Shown: positions 8,757 to 17,420, counted from the first letter of the stretch. The stretch is DNA of 64,000 nt from Thermococcus onnurineus NA1 (GCF_000018365.1 NC_011529.1:1116001-1180000), one strand, 5' to 3'. Translations and numbers: made by a program. Notes: generated from the sequence alone by a model not told the origin.

Positions 8757-9331
8757 GGCACCTCGTGATGGAGCCTGCATCTAGCCTCGTAGCTCTCCCT
8801 TCCTCCAACTAGGATTACCGGGGAATCCCTGGGAGCAGGCTTTCCATCGATAAGCCTCTGACTTCGGGTCGCAGGCCTCCCACAGACAGTGCAGACAGCG
8901 GTTAGGTAGACTATGTTGTCAGCCCTGACAAGAAGTTCCCTAGTTACAGGGAACGGGTCTCCCTTGAAGTCGAGATTCAGGCCACTCGCTATGACGTAAA
9001 CACCATCATCGGCAAGCCTGTCGAGTGTTTCAACGATGCTCATCGGAAAGAACTGCACCTCGTCAATTCCTATGACCTCAAAGTTCTCTCTCTTGGTTAT
9101 TTCTCCTATCGTTCTCACACCCTCTTCATCCGTCGGTATGACAAAAGCTTCGTAGCGCAGCCCGTTGTGGGCAACGATCTCATCCTCGCTGTACCTGTTG
9201 TCTATGGCAGGTTTGAAGAGCGCTGCCTTTCTTTTTGCAAACATCTGGCGTTCTATGCGCTTAATCAGCTCCGTTGTTTTACCCGCAAACATTGGACCCG
9301 TGATGACTTCCAAGAACCCTCCCGGATGCAT
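8753..9331 (-). CDS. tdk: thymidine kinase
   Basis: A 192-residue type II thymidine kinase that phosphorylates thymidine for dTTP salvage. The P-loop GPMFAGKTTELIKR, the Walker B-like IGIDEVQFF, and the zinc-binding lasso CTVCGRPATRSQR with a later Cys/His pair (C...H near the C-terminus) are all present. Length is normal. Starts MHPGGFLEVITGPMF. Confidence 0.93.
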   Translation of the reverse strand: MHPGGFLEVITGPMFAGKTTELIKRIERQMFAKRKAALFKPAIDNRYSEDEIVAHNGLRYEAFVIPTDEEGVRTIGEITKRENFEVIGIDEVQFFPMSIVETLDRLADDGVYVIASGLNLDFKGDPFPVTRELLVRADNIVYLTAVCTVCGRPATRSQRLIDGKPAPRDSPVILVGGRESYEARCRLHHEVP

Positions 9332-9428
9332 GGTCTCACCGAAGAACCAAGAACCTTGGGGTTAAAATTACCTGCGGAAGAAAAGTTGAACGGAAGACGA
9401 AAATGGGAAGAAAAAGCCGTCAGAGCGG

Positions 9429-10763
9429 TCAGATTGGGGTGACGTGGCCCCACTTCTCCAATGCCCTTGCGAGCTCCTTGTGGGTCTTGGCGTACTCGTC
9501 GAGCGGTATACCCTGGACGAGGGCATCGATAGCCTGCCTCACTGCTCTCGCTCCAGCGGCAGGCCCGTCCGGATGGCCGAGGGTTCCACCGCCGAGCTGG
9601 AGGACTATGTCGGTTCCAAGGGCGTCTATGACTATCGGCAGGTTGCCCGGGTGCAGGCCGCCTGAGCTGGTCGGGAAGGCTGGCTTTATGCTGTAGAACT
9701 TCTGCTCCAGGTGGAAGACGTCGTTCTCGTCGGGCTTGTAGTGCTCCTCCCTAAGGATTCTGGCGTTCTGTATGACGTCCCACTTGCCACCCTCAAGCTT
9801 GCCAGCTCCAGCGGTTCCAACGTGGAGCTGGTCGATACCGATGAGCCTGTAGAGCTTCGCCAGGACGAACATCGAGATGCCGTGGTAGGGGTTCCTGGTG
9901 AAGGTCGCGTGCATTGCCCTGTGGCCGTGAATGGCCAGACCGTAGTCTGCCGCGAGGTCGCGGATGTATTCAAGGGCTCCCCAACCGGTTATGACGACGT
10001 CAACCATCGCGTGCTTGAGGCCGAGGTCAGCCAAGATTTCCAGCCTGCGCTCCATCTCCCTAACGTCAGCTGTTATGTTGGCGAACCAAGTCTTCTTCTC
10101 GCCGGTCTCGCTCTCAACCTTCTCGATGATCTTGGCGATGGTCTCAGCCCTCTCCTCAAAGCGGTTGTACCATGGGCTGGTGAGGTTCTCGTCGTCCTTC
10201 ATGTAGTCGGCCCCATTGAGAAGAAGCTCATAGGAAAGCTTCTCAAACTCCTCCGGGGAGTAGCCGACCTTCGGCTTGGGAACGACACCGTAGATGGGCC
10301 GGTCCTTGATCTCAAGCATCTTCCTGACGCCCTCGATACCAAAAGCCGGACCGCTGAACTCTCTGATGAGCTTCTCCGGGAAGTACATGTCCTCAAGGCG
10401 CAGCCCCTTGGCACGCCTCATTCCAAAGACGTTTCCGGCTATGCTCGCGAGAAGTCCCGGAAGGTTGGCCTCCTCGAAGGCGTGGAACGGATAAGCGATC
10501 TTAACTATCCATGAGCCGTCACCCATGTCAATGAAGTCATAGGCCTTAGCTGAAAGGTCGGCCCAGCGCTCCTCCTCGTACCAGTTGTAGAGCGTCGTCC
10601 AAGTTCCCGTCGAGCTTTCGGCGGCCACACCTCCGGCCACCTGCTCGATGGTATATCCCTCAGCAGGGGTTATGCGGAATACGGCTATGATGTCCCTCTT
10701 CTTGTTGGGTTCGTAGCTCTTGTCCACGTAGTAGTCATATATCTTGTCAAACTTCTCTACCAT
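9429..10763 (-). CDS. rbcL: type III ribulose-1,5-bisphosphate carboxylase
   Basis: A 444-residue archaeal form III RuBisCO. The carbamylated lysine and metal ligands are visible in GADYMKDDEN (K189, D191, E192), with the GHRAMH and GGGTLGHPDG substrate loops. In Thermococcales this enzyme takes ribulose-1,5-bisphosphate made from AMP by AMP phosphorylase and R15P isomerase (the latter gene is at 61252 here) and yields 3-phosphoglycerate, not a Calvin cycle. I chose the ATG at 10763 because AAGGAGGTGAAAGG lies directly upstream and the length equals the characterised T. kodakarensis enzyme. Promoter at 10801-10811. Confidence 0.96.
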   Translation of the reverse strand: MVEKFDKIYDYYVDKSYEPNKKRDIIAVFRITPAEGYTIEQVAGGVAAESSTGTWTTLYNWYEEERWADLSAKAYDFIDMGDGSWIVKIAYPFHAFEEANLPGLLASIAGNVFGMRRAKGLRLEDMYFPEKLIREFSGPAFGIEGVRKMLEIKDRPIYGVVPKPKVGYSPEEFEKLSYELLLNGADYMKDDENLTSPWYNRFEERAETIAKIIEKVESETGEKKTWFANITADVREMERRLEILADLGLKHAMVDVVITGWGALEYIRDLAADYGLAIHGHRAMHATFTRNPYHGISMFVLAKLYRLIGIDQLHVGTAGAGKLEGGKWDVIQNARILREEHYKPDENDVFHLEQKFYSIKPAFPTSSGGLHPGNLPIVIDALGTDIVLQLGGGTLGHPDGPAAGARAVRQAIDALVQGIPLDEYAKTHKELARALEKWGHVTPI

Positions 10764-10800
10764 CCTTTCACCTCCTTGGTAACCTAAAGGTTGCATAAAT

Positions 10801-10811
10801 CCCTATAAAAA
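10801..10811 (-). promoter_or_regulatory. TATA box of the RuBisCO gene
   Basis: TTTTTATAGGG on the minus strand lies 38 bases upstream of the ATG at 10763, predicting a start site near 10781 and a leader of about 20 bases that holds the strong AAGGAGGTG site. Between here and the histone promoter (10812-11085) I see no gene, only A/T-rich spacer with a small GAAACTTC inverted repeat. Confidence 0.6.
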
Positions 10812-11085
10812 TGCTATGGTTCAATTTTGGGACATTGATGCCTCTATGTGCGTATTAAGGGCGCTTTTCCTTCGCCAGCGACCCAAACTCCCATCCCCTT
10901 TTGGGAAATCAGAACAACAAGCAGTAGGTAAACCTGATTTAAAGGCCTAAAATCGACTTTCGAAACTTCGCCCTGAAGTTAGTATTGAGCCGTTTATAAG
11001 TCACAGACCCAATGATGCCCAATTTCTCAATACCCCACTGAAAAATGGCCGAGTATTGCCTCCAGAGTGCCCCATTTCCGAAAAG

Positions 11086-11093
11086 TTTATATA
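11086..11093 (+). promoter_or_regulatory. TATA box of the histone gene
   Basis: TTTATATA preceded by the purine-rich BRE-like CCGAAAAG, a near-consensus archaeal promoter. It predicts transcription from about 11115 and a 40-base leader ending in AGGAGGTTGGGAAA before the histone ATG at 11155. Confidence 0.7.
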
Positions 11094-11154
11094 GCTCCTT
11101 GTTCTTAGAATAGAACGCAGATGCCTGCAAAACAACGTTTAGGAGGTTGGGAAA

Positions 11155-11358
11155 ATGGCTGAGTTGCCGATTGCCCCAGTTGACAGGTTGATAAGGAAGG
11201 CTGGCGCTGCCCGCGTCAGCGAGGACGCTGCCAAGCTCCTCGCCGAGCACCTTGAGGAGAAGGCTCTTGAGATCGCCAAGAAGGCGGTCGACCTTGCCCA
11301 CCACGCTGGCAGGAAGACCGTCAAGGCCGAAGACATCAAGCTTGCCATCAAGGCCTGA
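11155..11358 (+). CDS. archaeal histone
   Basis: A 67-residue histone-fold protein: [18 protein letters not shown], then the long central helix [19 protein letters not shown] and the C-terminal [12 protein letters not shown]. It dimerises and wraps DNA into nucleosome-like hypernucleosomes. It is one of the usual two Thermococcales histones (HpkA/HpkB type). The strong AGGAGG site and TATA box fit a highly expressed gene. Confidence 0.96.
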   Translation: MAELPIAPVDRLIRKAGAARVSEDAAKLLAEHLEEKALEIAKKAVDLAHHAGRKTVKAEDIKLAIKA

Positions 11359-11386
11359 AGGCCTTTCTTCTTGCTTTTCGACTTTT

Positions 11387-11887
11387 CTACCAGAACTTAA
11401 CGCGCTCCACCGAGACTTTATTGCCCTCCACTTTGATAAAGGCAAAACCTGCCGAGTCCATTCTCGGGAAAGTCGGAGAACCCGGATTGAGAAGGACAAC
11501 CTTCTGGCCGTGAATCGAGTATGTGTCATAATAATACATATGAGTATGACCAAAAATAAGTACATCAGCCTCCATGTCAAGGGCCTTAAGGGTCAAGAAC
11601 TGTGCATTGAGACTGAAGAATTGATGACCATGCAGAAGGCCGATTTTAACGTCCTCGGCATCAACGACCTGCTCCTCAGGCAGTCCTAGGTGGTCGGCAT
11701 TTCCCCTGACTGCAATTACAGGGGCAAACTCCTCCAGCCTTTCGAGGAATCCCGGAGAAGTAACGTCGCCAGCGTGAAGAATAAGGTCTGGCCCTCTCTT
11801 CTCAAGCTCTCGGAAAAGAAGGGAAGGGAAATTTCTTGTCTTGTCGCCGTAGTGTGTGTCGCTCATCACCGCTATCAGCAAGGCCAT
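11387..11887 (-). CDS. metallophosphoesterase, MJ0936/YfcE family
   Basis: A 166-residue phosphodiesterase of the calcineurin superfamily. Metal ligands are visible in order: SDTHYGD, HAGDV, RGNADH, LLHGH and FGHTHM, then LLNPGS. Members hydrolyse phosphodiesters with Mn or Ni in the cytoplasm; the natural substrate is unknown. It starts three bases after the tfb stop, so it is the third gene of a gar1-tfb-phosphoesterase operon. Confidence 0.88.
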   Translation of the reverse strand: MALLIAVMSDTHYGDKTRNFPSLLFRELEKRGPDLILHAGDVTSPGFLERLEEFAPVIAVRGNADHLGLPEEQVVDAEDVKIGLLHGHQFFSLNAQFLTLKALDMEADVLIFGHTHMYYYDTYSIHGQKVVLLNPGSPTFPRMDSAGFAFIKVEGNKVSVERVKFW

Positions 11888-11890
11888 CCC

Positions 11891-12802
11891 TCAGATCGGG
11901 ACGTTTATGCCGAGCTTCTCGACGAGCTCCTTGTAGCGGTTCCTGACAGTAACTTCGGTCACGTGGGCTACCTCGGCTACCTCGCGCTGGGTCTTCTTCT
12001 CCCCCTCGAGGAGTGAGGCAACGTACAGAGCCGCGGCAGCTAAACCAGTTGGTCCTTTTCCACTTGTTATTCCCCTCTTGATGGCCTCCTGAAGTATCTC
12101 CTTGGCGCGCTTCTTGGTTCTCTGACTCACGTCGAGGGAATCGCCGAAGCGGTCAATGTACTCGATCGGACTCGTCGGCCTAAGGTTCAGCCCAAGGCCT
12201 CTAGCCAAGAAGCGGTAGCTCCTTCCTATCTCCTTCTTGGTTACCTTCGAAACTGCAGCAATCTCGTCGAGCGTCCTTGGAATGCCCTCCATCCTGCAGG
12301 CGGCATAGAGGGCAGCCGAGACCATTCCCTCGATTGACCTTCCGCGGATGAGCTTCTTCATGACGGCTTTCCTGTAGAGCGAGGCGGCCACCTCCTTAAC
12401 GCGCCTCGGCAGCATCATCTGGGCAGCCATCCTGTCAAGCTCGCTCAGGGCGAATGCCAAGTTACGCTCGGCGGCGTCGTTTATTCTCATCCTGCGCTGC
12501 CACATCCTGAGCCTGCGCATCTTGGTACGATACATTCCCGTAATCTGGTTGCCGTGAATGTCCCTATCGCGCCAGTCTATATCGGTGGAGAGGCCCTTAT
12601 CGTGGATCATCAATGTCATGGGCGCGCCGGTCCTGGCGCGCTTTGTCCTTTGATCGGGGTCAAAGGCGCGCCATTCGGGACCCTCATCGATAACATTCTG
12701 CTGAACGACATAACCGCAGACAGAACAGACGATCTCGCCCCTCCGCGGATCGTAGAACAGCTTATCGGAACCACAAACCGGACAGATGTTCTTATCAGCC
12801 AA
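11891..12802 (-). CDS. tfb: transcription initiation factor TFB
   Basis: A 303-residue TFIIB homologue. It has the N-terminal zinc ribbon ([12 protein letters not shown]...CSVCG), the B-finger/linker region with [11 protein letters not shown], and two cyclin-like repeats ending in a helix-turn-helix ([20 protein letters not shown]) that reads the BRE. It recruits RNA polymerase to TBP-bound promoters. Thermococcus species carry two TFBs; position near RuBisCO suggests the TFB2 type, from memory of T. kodakarensis. Six bases separate it from the gar1 stop. Confidence 0.93.
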   Translation of the reverse strand: MADKNICPVCGSDKLFYDPRRGEIVCSVCGYVVQQNVIDEGPEWRAFDPDQRTKRARTGAPMTLMIHDKGLSTDIDWRDRDIHGNQITGMYRTKMRRLRMWQRRMRINDAAERNLAFALSELDRMAAQMMLPRRVKEVAASLYRKAVMKKLIRGRSIEGMVSAALYAACRMEGIPRTLDEIAAVSKVTKKEIGRSYRFLARGLGLNLRPTSPIEYIDRFGDSLDVSQRTKKRAKEILQEAIKRGITSGKGPTGLAAAALYVASLLEGEKKTQREVAEVAHVTEVTVRNRYKELVEKLGINVPI

Positions 12803-12808
12803 AAGTTC

Positions 12809-13120
12809 TCACCCCCTTTTTCTGGGGGCAGGGCGTCTACCCGTTCCGCCCTTAGCTCTTCGCTTCTTCCCGTGATTCGGCTTGGTCTTTTTGCGCTTGG
12901 TATCGACGTAGAGCAAAGCCCCAACGTACTCCCCAGGGTTCTTGACACGCGGTTTAACAGCCACGTATGGCCTTTTAACCGGCCCGAAAACATCCTTCAC
13001 TACCCCGACCATGGTGAGATTCTTATCCACAACCGGTTCATTGAGCGATGGAACCCAGTCTGTACGCAGAATTAAGAACCCCTGCTTTGCATAGTGAGAA
13101 ACCTTGCCCAGGCGCTTCAT
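12809..13120 (-). CDS. gar1: H/ACA RNP protein Gar1
   Basis: A 103-residue protein with the Gar1 beta-barrel core (VVDKNLTMVGVVKDVFGPVK, then PYVAVKP and GALLYVD) and a basic C-terminal tail (KRRAKGGTGRRPAPRKRG). Gar1 binds Cbf5 in H/ACA particles that make pseudouridine in rRNA. First gene of an operon with tfb. The promoter TTTATAAG at 13168-13175 (minus) predicts a start near 13146, inside an 18-base palindrome (13132-13149). Confidence 0.9.
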   Translation of the reverse strand: MKRLGKVSHYAKQGFLILRTDWVPSLNEPVVDKNLTMVGVVKDVFGPVKRPYVAVKPRVKNPGEYVGALLYVDTKRKKTKPNHGKKRRAKGGTGRRPAPRKRG

Positions 13121-13131
13121 AGCCCCACCCC

Positions 13132-13149
13132 AAAAGGATATATCCTTTT
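13132..13149. promoter_or_regulatory. 18-base perfect palindrome at the gar1-tfb start site
   Basis: AAAAGGATATATCCTTTT reads the same on both strands. It lies 12 bases upstream of the gar1 ATG and at the start site predicted from the TATA box at 13168-13175. A symmetric site there could bind a dimeric repressor or form a leader hairpin. Role inferred from position only. Confidence 0.45.
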
Positions 13150-13243
13150 AAGCTTTTCGCTTTTACACTTATAAACTTTTCGGTGAATTTCCAAAAGGTT
13201 TTTATTTAAGGCGCTCTCTATATCCAGAGTTAGGCGGGGTAAA

Positions 13244-14083
13244 ATGAAGTGCCTTCTCGTGGGTCACATTGTCATTGACATCGTGGTCAGAGGTTTGAAG
13301 TCCGAAATCCGAATTGGGGGAGGAGCCTACTACTCAGCCCTCGCGTTGGCGAAGTTCTGCGACGTTGAGATTCTCACGAGCGTGGGGAAAGACTTTCCAG
13401 AGAAATGGCTCGAGGAACTCGAGGAGATGGGAATAAAACTCAACGTCGTTTCCTCAAAAACCAGTACGGCCTACGAGCTCAGATACCTGGACGGAAACAC
13501 GAGAACGCTGAGGCTTCTCGCTAGGGCCGAGCAAATAACAGAAGTCCCAGATAAGCGCTATGACATGGTGATCCTCAACCCCGTTGCCAACGAGATTCCT
13601 CCCGAAACGGTCGCAGCGTTCAAGGAAAGAACAGACTTTCTGGCGGCCGACGTCCAGGGGTTCATTCGAAAACCTCGGCCCGGGATGGTAGAACTTATCG
13701 AGAGGAAAACCTCCTTCCTCAAGGGCCTCAAGGTGCTCCACGCTGACCTATCAGAGCTTCCGTACCTTCAGAACCTTCAGCCCGAGGACGTTGAGGTTCT
13801 CCTCGCTTCCAACGGACCGGAACCTGGAAGGGCATATCTGAGAGGCAGGGAGTACATCTACCGGCCGGTTAGGGTTGAGGTCGAGGAATCCACCGGTGCA
13901 GGGGACGTTTTTCTCGCCGCGTTCAGCTACTTCTACAAGAGCTGTCCGTTCATTCAGGCGCTCAAGAGGGCAAATGCATTCACTGGGCTGTTCCTGGAGA
14001 GGAGGAGCTTCGACTTCTCCATGGAAGATGTGGACGAGCTGGCGATGAGGGTGAAAGTCGAAAGGAGCGAGGACGCTTCTTAA
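13244..14083 (+). CDS. PfkB-family sugar kinase, probably myo-inositol 3-kinase
   Basis: A 279-residue ribokinase-family protein. It starts [17 protein letters not shown], has [14 protein letters not shown] in the substrate region, and the catalytic [13 protein letters not shown] anion-hole motif with the base Asp near the C-terminus. Length and location match the T. kodakarensis protein TK2285, which was shown to be a myo-inositol 3-kinase; I rely on memory for that match. Inositol-related genes for di-myo-inositol phosphate lie 7 kb downstream (20309-22795), which supports the assignment. A generic ribokinase-type role remains possible. TATA-like TTTTTATTTA lies about 40 bases upstream. Confidence 0.7.
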   Translation: MKCLLVGHIVIDIVVRGLKSEIRIGGGAYYSALALAKFCDVEILTSVGKDFPEKWLEELEEMGIKLNVVSSKTSTAYELRYLDGNTRTLRLLARAEQITEVPDKRYDMVILNPVANEIPPETVAAFKERTDFLAADVQGFIRKPRPGMVELIERKTSFLKGLKVLHADLSELPYLQNLQPEDVEVLLASNGPEPGRAYLRGREYIYRPVRVEVEESTGAGDVFLAAFSYFYKSCPFIQALKRANAFTGLFLERRSFDFSMEDVDELAMRVKVERSEDAS

Positions 14084-14092
14084 CATTGAAAA

Positions 14093-14100
14093 CTATAAAA
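14093..14100 (+). promoter_or_regulatory. TATA box for the C/D sRNA and Nudix transcript
   Basis: CTATAAAA, ten bases after the upstream kinase stop. It predicts transcription from about 14121, four to six bases before the C box of the sRNA at 14122-14178. Confidence 0.55.
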
Positions 14101-14121
14101 GCCCCAGCGGAAACTATTATC

Positions 14122-14178
14122 GACCGATGATGAAACGTCAGCATGCTGAAGATTATGAGAAGGGACTTCCCTGAGGTG
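14122..14178 (+). ncRNA. C/D box sRNA (2'-O-methylation guide)
   Basis: The boxes are visible in order: C box ATGATGA (14127-14133), a 12-base guide AACGTCAGCATG, D' box CTGA (14146-14149), a degenerate C' TATGAGA (14154-14160), a 10-base guide AGGGACTTCC, and D box CTGA (14171-14174). The size of about 55 bases and the spacing are typical of archaeal C/D guides, which direct fibrillarin to rRNA or tRNA. The D guide would pair with GGAAGUCCCU and the D' guide with CAUGCUGACGUU in the target. The RNA lies in the leader of the Nudix gene, whose ATG is ten bases after the D box. Confidence 0.72.
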
Positions 14179-14183
14179 GTGAT

Positions 14184-14693
14184 ATGGACAGGTACGTTCT
14201 CCTCGTTAAAGCTCCAAAGGGGGTGGATATCTCCCCCATAAAGGAGGAGCTGAAGGAGTTCCTCAGCGAGAGGCATCCTGAACTCAAGGTCGAGCTTCAC
14301 AGATGCATAGGCCTCACTGTTGATTTGGTAATTCTCTATCGTGAGGGCGTTGTGCTCATAAAGAGGAAGCATGAGCCGTTTAAGGATCACTTTGCCCTGC
14401 CGGGGGGCTTCGTTGAGTACGGTGAGCCCGTTGAGGATGCTGCAGTAAGAGAAGCGAAGGAGGAAACGGGGCTCGACGTCAGACTATTGCGGCTGATTGG
14501 AGTTTACTCAGACCCCAACAGGGACCCGAGAGGACACACGGTAACTGTGGCGTTTCTTGCTCTGGGAACCGGTGAGCTGAAGGCAGGAGACGACGCCAAG
14601 GACGTCATGGTAGTCCCGATAGATGAGGTTAATGAAATCCCATTGGCGTTTGATCATGAGAAAATCTTGAGAGACGCCCTTGAACTGAGGTGA
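14184..14693 (+). CDS. Nudix hydrolase, ADP-ribose pyrophosphatase-like
   Basis: A 169-residue protein with a perfect Nudix box, G-FVEYG-E-PVEDAAV-REAKEETGL, which binds Mg and cleaves nucleoside diphosphate-X bonds. An extra N-terminal domain of about 45 residues (DRYVLLVKAPKGVDISPIKE) precedes the Nudix fold. The family context suggests ADP-ribose or another nucleotide sugar as substrate, but this is inferred. The ribosome site GGTGGTGAT follows directly on the C/D sRNA, and the stop is four bases from the next ATG. Confidence 0.85.
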   Translation: MDRYVLLVKAPKGVDISPIKEELKEFLSERHPELKVELHRCIGLTVDLVILYREGVVLIKRKHEPFKDHFALPGGFVEYGEPVEDAAVREAKEETGLDVRLLRLIGVYSDPNRDPRGHTVTVAFLALGTGELKAGDDAKDVMVVPIDEVNEIPLAFDHEKILRDALELR

Positions 14694-14697
14694 GGAT

Positions 14698-15051
14698 ATG
14701 ATAGAAGTCCCCGAGTTCGGTCGGATAATCGTTGATGAAAAGGAGTACGCTCACGACATCGTGATCTATCCCAGTGGAAAGATAGAGACGAGAAAGAAGT
14801 GGATAAGCAAGGAGAAGCACGGGACAAGCCACAAGCTCGATCCAGAGGAGCTAAGGAAGTACCTGAGAGAGGACTTTGACGTTCTCGTTGTTGGGACTGG
14901 CCTCTGGGGTATGCTCTCCCTTCTGCCGGAGAGCAAGGAGCTGGTCAAGGACAAAGAAATCATCGAAATACCAACGCCAGAGGCGGCCGAGCTCTTCGAG
15001 AAGCTAAGAAAGGAGAAAAGAGTCCTTGGGATATTCCACGTCACCTGCTAA
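14698..15051 (+). CDS. Mth938-like domain protein
   Basis: A 117-residue protein with the pattern FGRIIVDEKEYAHDIVIYPS, KKWISKEKHGTSH and DVLVVGTGLWGML, which is the Mth938/NDUFAF3-like small Rossmann-type fold. Function in Archaea is unknown; the eukaryotic relative assists complex I assembly. It follows the Nudix gene by four bases and probably shares its transcript. The 3' end overlaps the convergent permease gene by 11 bases. Confidence 0.82.
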   Translation: MIEVPEFGRIIVDEKEYAHDIVIYPSGKIETRKKWISKEKHGTSHKLDPEELRKYLREDFDVLVVGTGLWGMLSLLPESKELVKDKEIIEIPTPEAAELFEKLRKEKRVLGIFHVTC

Positions 15052-16504
15052 CCGCTTTCAGGAAAACAAAAACTCCTAAAATAGAAAGCCCCATGGCGTA
15101 GGGATAGCCTAGGAGGAACCAGACTCCTGCAACGATTCCGAGGGTTATTCCGTTGAGTATCATCAGGGCTATGACATGCCCAAAGTTCGTCTCCGGGAGG
15201 GATAGCTCTTTTTCCCCGTGATAGAAGAAGGTCATCGCCAGTGATGACGTCAGAAGAGGCAGAACTATTGCAGCGGGAACTAGTTTCAGGAGGTAGGGGT
15301 TGAGATAGGAAGCAACGAGCACGAGGACTACTCCAGCGGATATTGGAACTGCGTTCATAGTTATCAGCTTCCCCCTCACGAACTGACCAAGGGTTATCGG
15401 CAGGCTTCTTAGGAACTCGAACTCCAAGCCGTCTATTTTGAGAACAGTGTCAATTCCGACGGAGGCCATCCATGCTATCATGAAGAGAACCGAAACAACG
15501 GCCCATTCACTGACCTTTCTCGAACTCAGTACACTGATGGCTGTCGGAAGGACAATAAAGAGGGGAAGTAAAAGCCCAACGAACAGGGAGCTCTTCCTGA
15601 AAATTATCCTGAGGTCCTTCATTGTTAGCGCCAGCACCGGGGACAGGATTTTGGCCCTGAACTTGGAAACGACAGTGCGAGAGGTCTTGAGGTTCTCACC
15701 CATCCTTTCCCACAGCCTACGAATAACTACCAGGTATAAGGGAGCAAGGATGGCAATGTAGCCGAGCAGTATTAAAACCGAGATAATGGGTTCGAGTATT
15801 GACGTCACAGAGAACGGGTATGCTATGGAATAGCGCGAAAAAACCGGGATAAGCTCCTTATAGTGTTCAGAAACGTAGGCCTGGATGTAGTTGAGGGCGT
15901 AAAACATGCTGATGAATAGCAGTACCCCCATCGTTCTCGCAAGGGTCTTCAGGCTTGAGAACCTTCCGTCGACACTGGCGGAGCCGAAGAATCTGAATAT
16001 CACCAGGCCCAGAACGTGGCCGAGGAACGCACCAATGGTTATCCAGAGGAGACCCAGGATGCCTGTGAGGCCGTAGTTGAGAGCCAAAACCCCGACTGAC
16101 GGAAGCATGGCGACCAGGGCCGGAACGTTGTCAATCATGAGAAGCAGGCTGAGATATTTGGCCCCGGTTTTTATTGGGAGCGGCTTCAACGGCTCAAAAA
16201 TTCCCATAGAGGTAGTGTAGGAAGCGTTGACTGCAGTTGTGTAGAGAGCCATCACAAAGGGAAGCATTGCGTATGTTGAGAACATTATAACTGCCTTGGT
16301 TTTGTCTCCGGTTGATTTTATGGCCATCGCCATCATGAAACCAAAGAAGAGGAACGCAATGGACTGGAAAAGAATGCCCCGGATTATGTCCCCGCTGGTT
16401 TTAAGCTGCTTCTCGAACTTTTTGGGATCGCTTGCTATCTGAGGGTTACTTTTGAGCCGTCTGTAGTGCAGCTCCCGGTAGAGTATCCTCACAACCTCGA
16501 ACAT
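15041..16504 (-). CDS. ABC transporter permease
   Basis: A 487-residue membrane protein with roughly a dozen hydrophobic segments and a charged N-terminus (MFEVVRILYRELHYRRLK). No binding-protein gene is present, and it follows its ATPase by eight bases. This is the usual form of an ABC-2-like exporter of unknown substrate in Thermococcales. Transport direction is inferred from the lack of a solute receptor. Confidence 0.75.
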   Translation of the reverse strand: MFEVVRILYRELHYRRLKSNPQIASDPKKFEKQLKTSGDIIRGILFQSIAFLFFGFMMAMAIKSTGDKTKAVIMFSTYAMLPFVMALYTTAVNASYTTSMGIFEPLKPLPIKTGAKYLSLLLMIDNVPALVAMLPSVGVLALNYGLTGILGLLWITIGAFLGHVLGLVIFRFFGSASVDGRFSSLKTLARTMGVLLFISMFYALNYIQAYVSEHYKELIPVFSRYSIAYPFSVTSILEPIISVLILLGYIAILAPLYLVVIRRLWERMGENLKTSRTVVSKFRAKILSPVLALTMKDLRIIFRKSSLFVGLLLPLFIVLPTAISVLSSRKVSEWAVVSVLFMIAWMASVGIDTVLKIDGLEFEFLRSLPITLGQFVRGKLITMNAVPISAGVVLVLVASYLNPYLLKLVPAAIVLPLLTSSLAMTFFYHGEKELSLPETNFGHVIALMILNGITLGIVAGVWFLLGYPYAMGLSILGVFVFLKAVSR

Positions 16505-16512
16505 GCTCCCAC

Positions 16513-17274
16513 CTAAAGCCTCTCCTTCAGTGCCTGAACTACGGCAAAAATCTCGTCCTGGCTCTCGGTCAGTTTGAGGAAGACATCCTCCAAGCTCTCC
16601 TCATGGGCGAACTTCTTGAGTTCGTCAACCGTTCCCTCGGCAATTATTTCGCCGTTGTAGATAACGCCAACACGATCGCAGATCATCTCCGCCAGCTGGA
16701 GCACGTGGGTGGAGAATACAATGCTCCTGCCCTCCCCTTTGAACTGAAGGAGAAGTTCCCTGAGAATGCGAGCGCTTTTAGGGTCGAGGCCGTTCATGGC
16801 CTCATCAAGGATAAGGACTTTTGGATCATGGAGGAGGGCGCTTATGAGGGAAACCTTCTGCTTGGTTCCGAAGCTGAGGGAGCCTATCAGCTCACCGAGG
16901 TATTTCTCTATCCCAAAGGCCTTCACAAGGGTCTCGACCATCTCATTGAGCCTTTCTCCTGGAATCCGTCTCACACTCCCGATGAAGTTGAAGAACTCGA
17001 TTGGGGTGAGGCTTTCATAGAGAACGGGAGTTTCGGGGACGTAGCCGGTGATCTCTTTCACTTTGATTGGATTTTCCGATACATTAACACCATCAACGAG
17101 AACCCTCCCGGAGGTGGGTCTCAGGATCCCCGCAAGGATTTTCATCGTCGTTGACTTTCCACTACCGTTGGGACCAAGAAGGCCGTATATCTCGCCATTT
17201 TTTACCGTGAAGCTGATTCCCCTAAGGGCGTGAGTGGAACCAAAGGTCTTGACGAGGTTCTCGGCTTCAATCAC
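16513..17274 (-). CDS. ABC transporter ATP-binding protein
   Basis: A 253-residue ABC ATPase. Walker A GPNGSGKST (about residues 34-42), the Q-loop region, the signature LSFGTKQK (an unusual F in place of the common G at the second position of LSGGQ), Walker B VLILDEAMNG and the switch His in STHVLQL are all present. First gene of the two-gene transporter operon with the downstream permease. The IS605-type element lies directly upstream, within about 60 bases, so the operon promoter is close to the element end. Confidence 0.88.
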   Translation of the reverse strand: MIEAENLVKTFGSTHALRGISFTVKNGEIYGLLGPNGSGKSTTMKILAGILRPTSGRVLVDGVNVSENPIKVKEITGYVPETPVLYESLTPIEFFNFIGSVRRIPGERLNEMVETLVKAFGIEKYLGELIGSLSFGTKQKVSLISALLHDPKVLILDEAMNGLDPKSARILRELLLQFKGEGRSIVFSTHVLQLAEMICDRVGVIYNGEIIAEGTVDELKKFAHEESLEDVFLKLTESQDEIFAVVQALKERL

Positions 17275-17319
17275 CCTACCACCCGGGATAAAATTTCACC
17301 CACCGCTAATAAGTCTTGT

Positions 17320-17420
17320 CCATTGACTGACCTCCCTCCCTGCATTGAAGGGCGAGGATTAACCCCTCGCCAGTGACAGGGAGGTTTGGGGGGCTTCATT
17401 CAAACCCACTAAAAAGTGGG
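17320..17420 (-). ncRNA. candidate omega (re)RNA at the tnpB 3' end
   Basis: TnpB proteins use an RNA from the element's right end. Here the minus strand holds CCCACT-TTTT-AGTGGG inside the tnpB coding end, then a nested hairpin with outer arms CCTCCCTG (17377-17384) and CAGGGAGG (17335-17342) and inner arms GGCGAGG/CCTCGCC (17351-17357 and 17365-17371) whose loop contains the tnpB stop codon. The guide would be the flanking bases just beyond the element end, below about 17330. Inferred from the known TnpB system; not a measured transcript. Confidence 0.5.

Noticed and set aside
10990-11040. ATGATGC ... CTGA in the histone upstream spacer
   Set aside because: The C box is imperfect, the guide is too long and no second box pair exists.
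10939-11580. 213-codon frame across the histone gene
   Set aside because: Antisense to the histone and part of its promoter; no plausible protein features.
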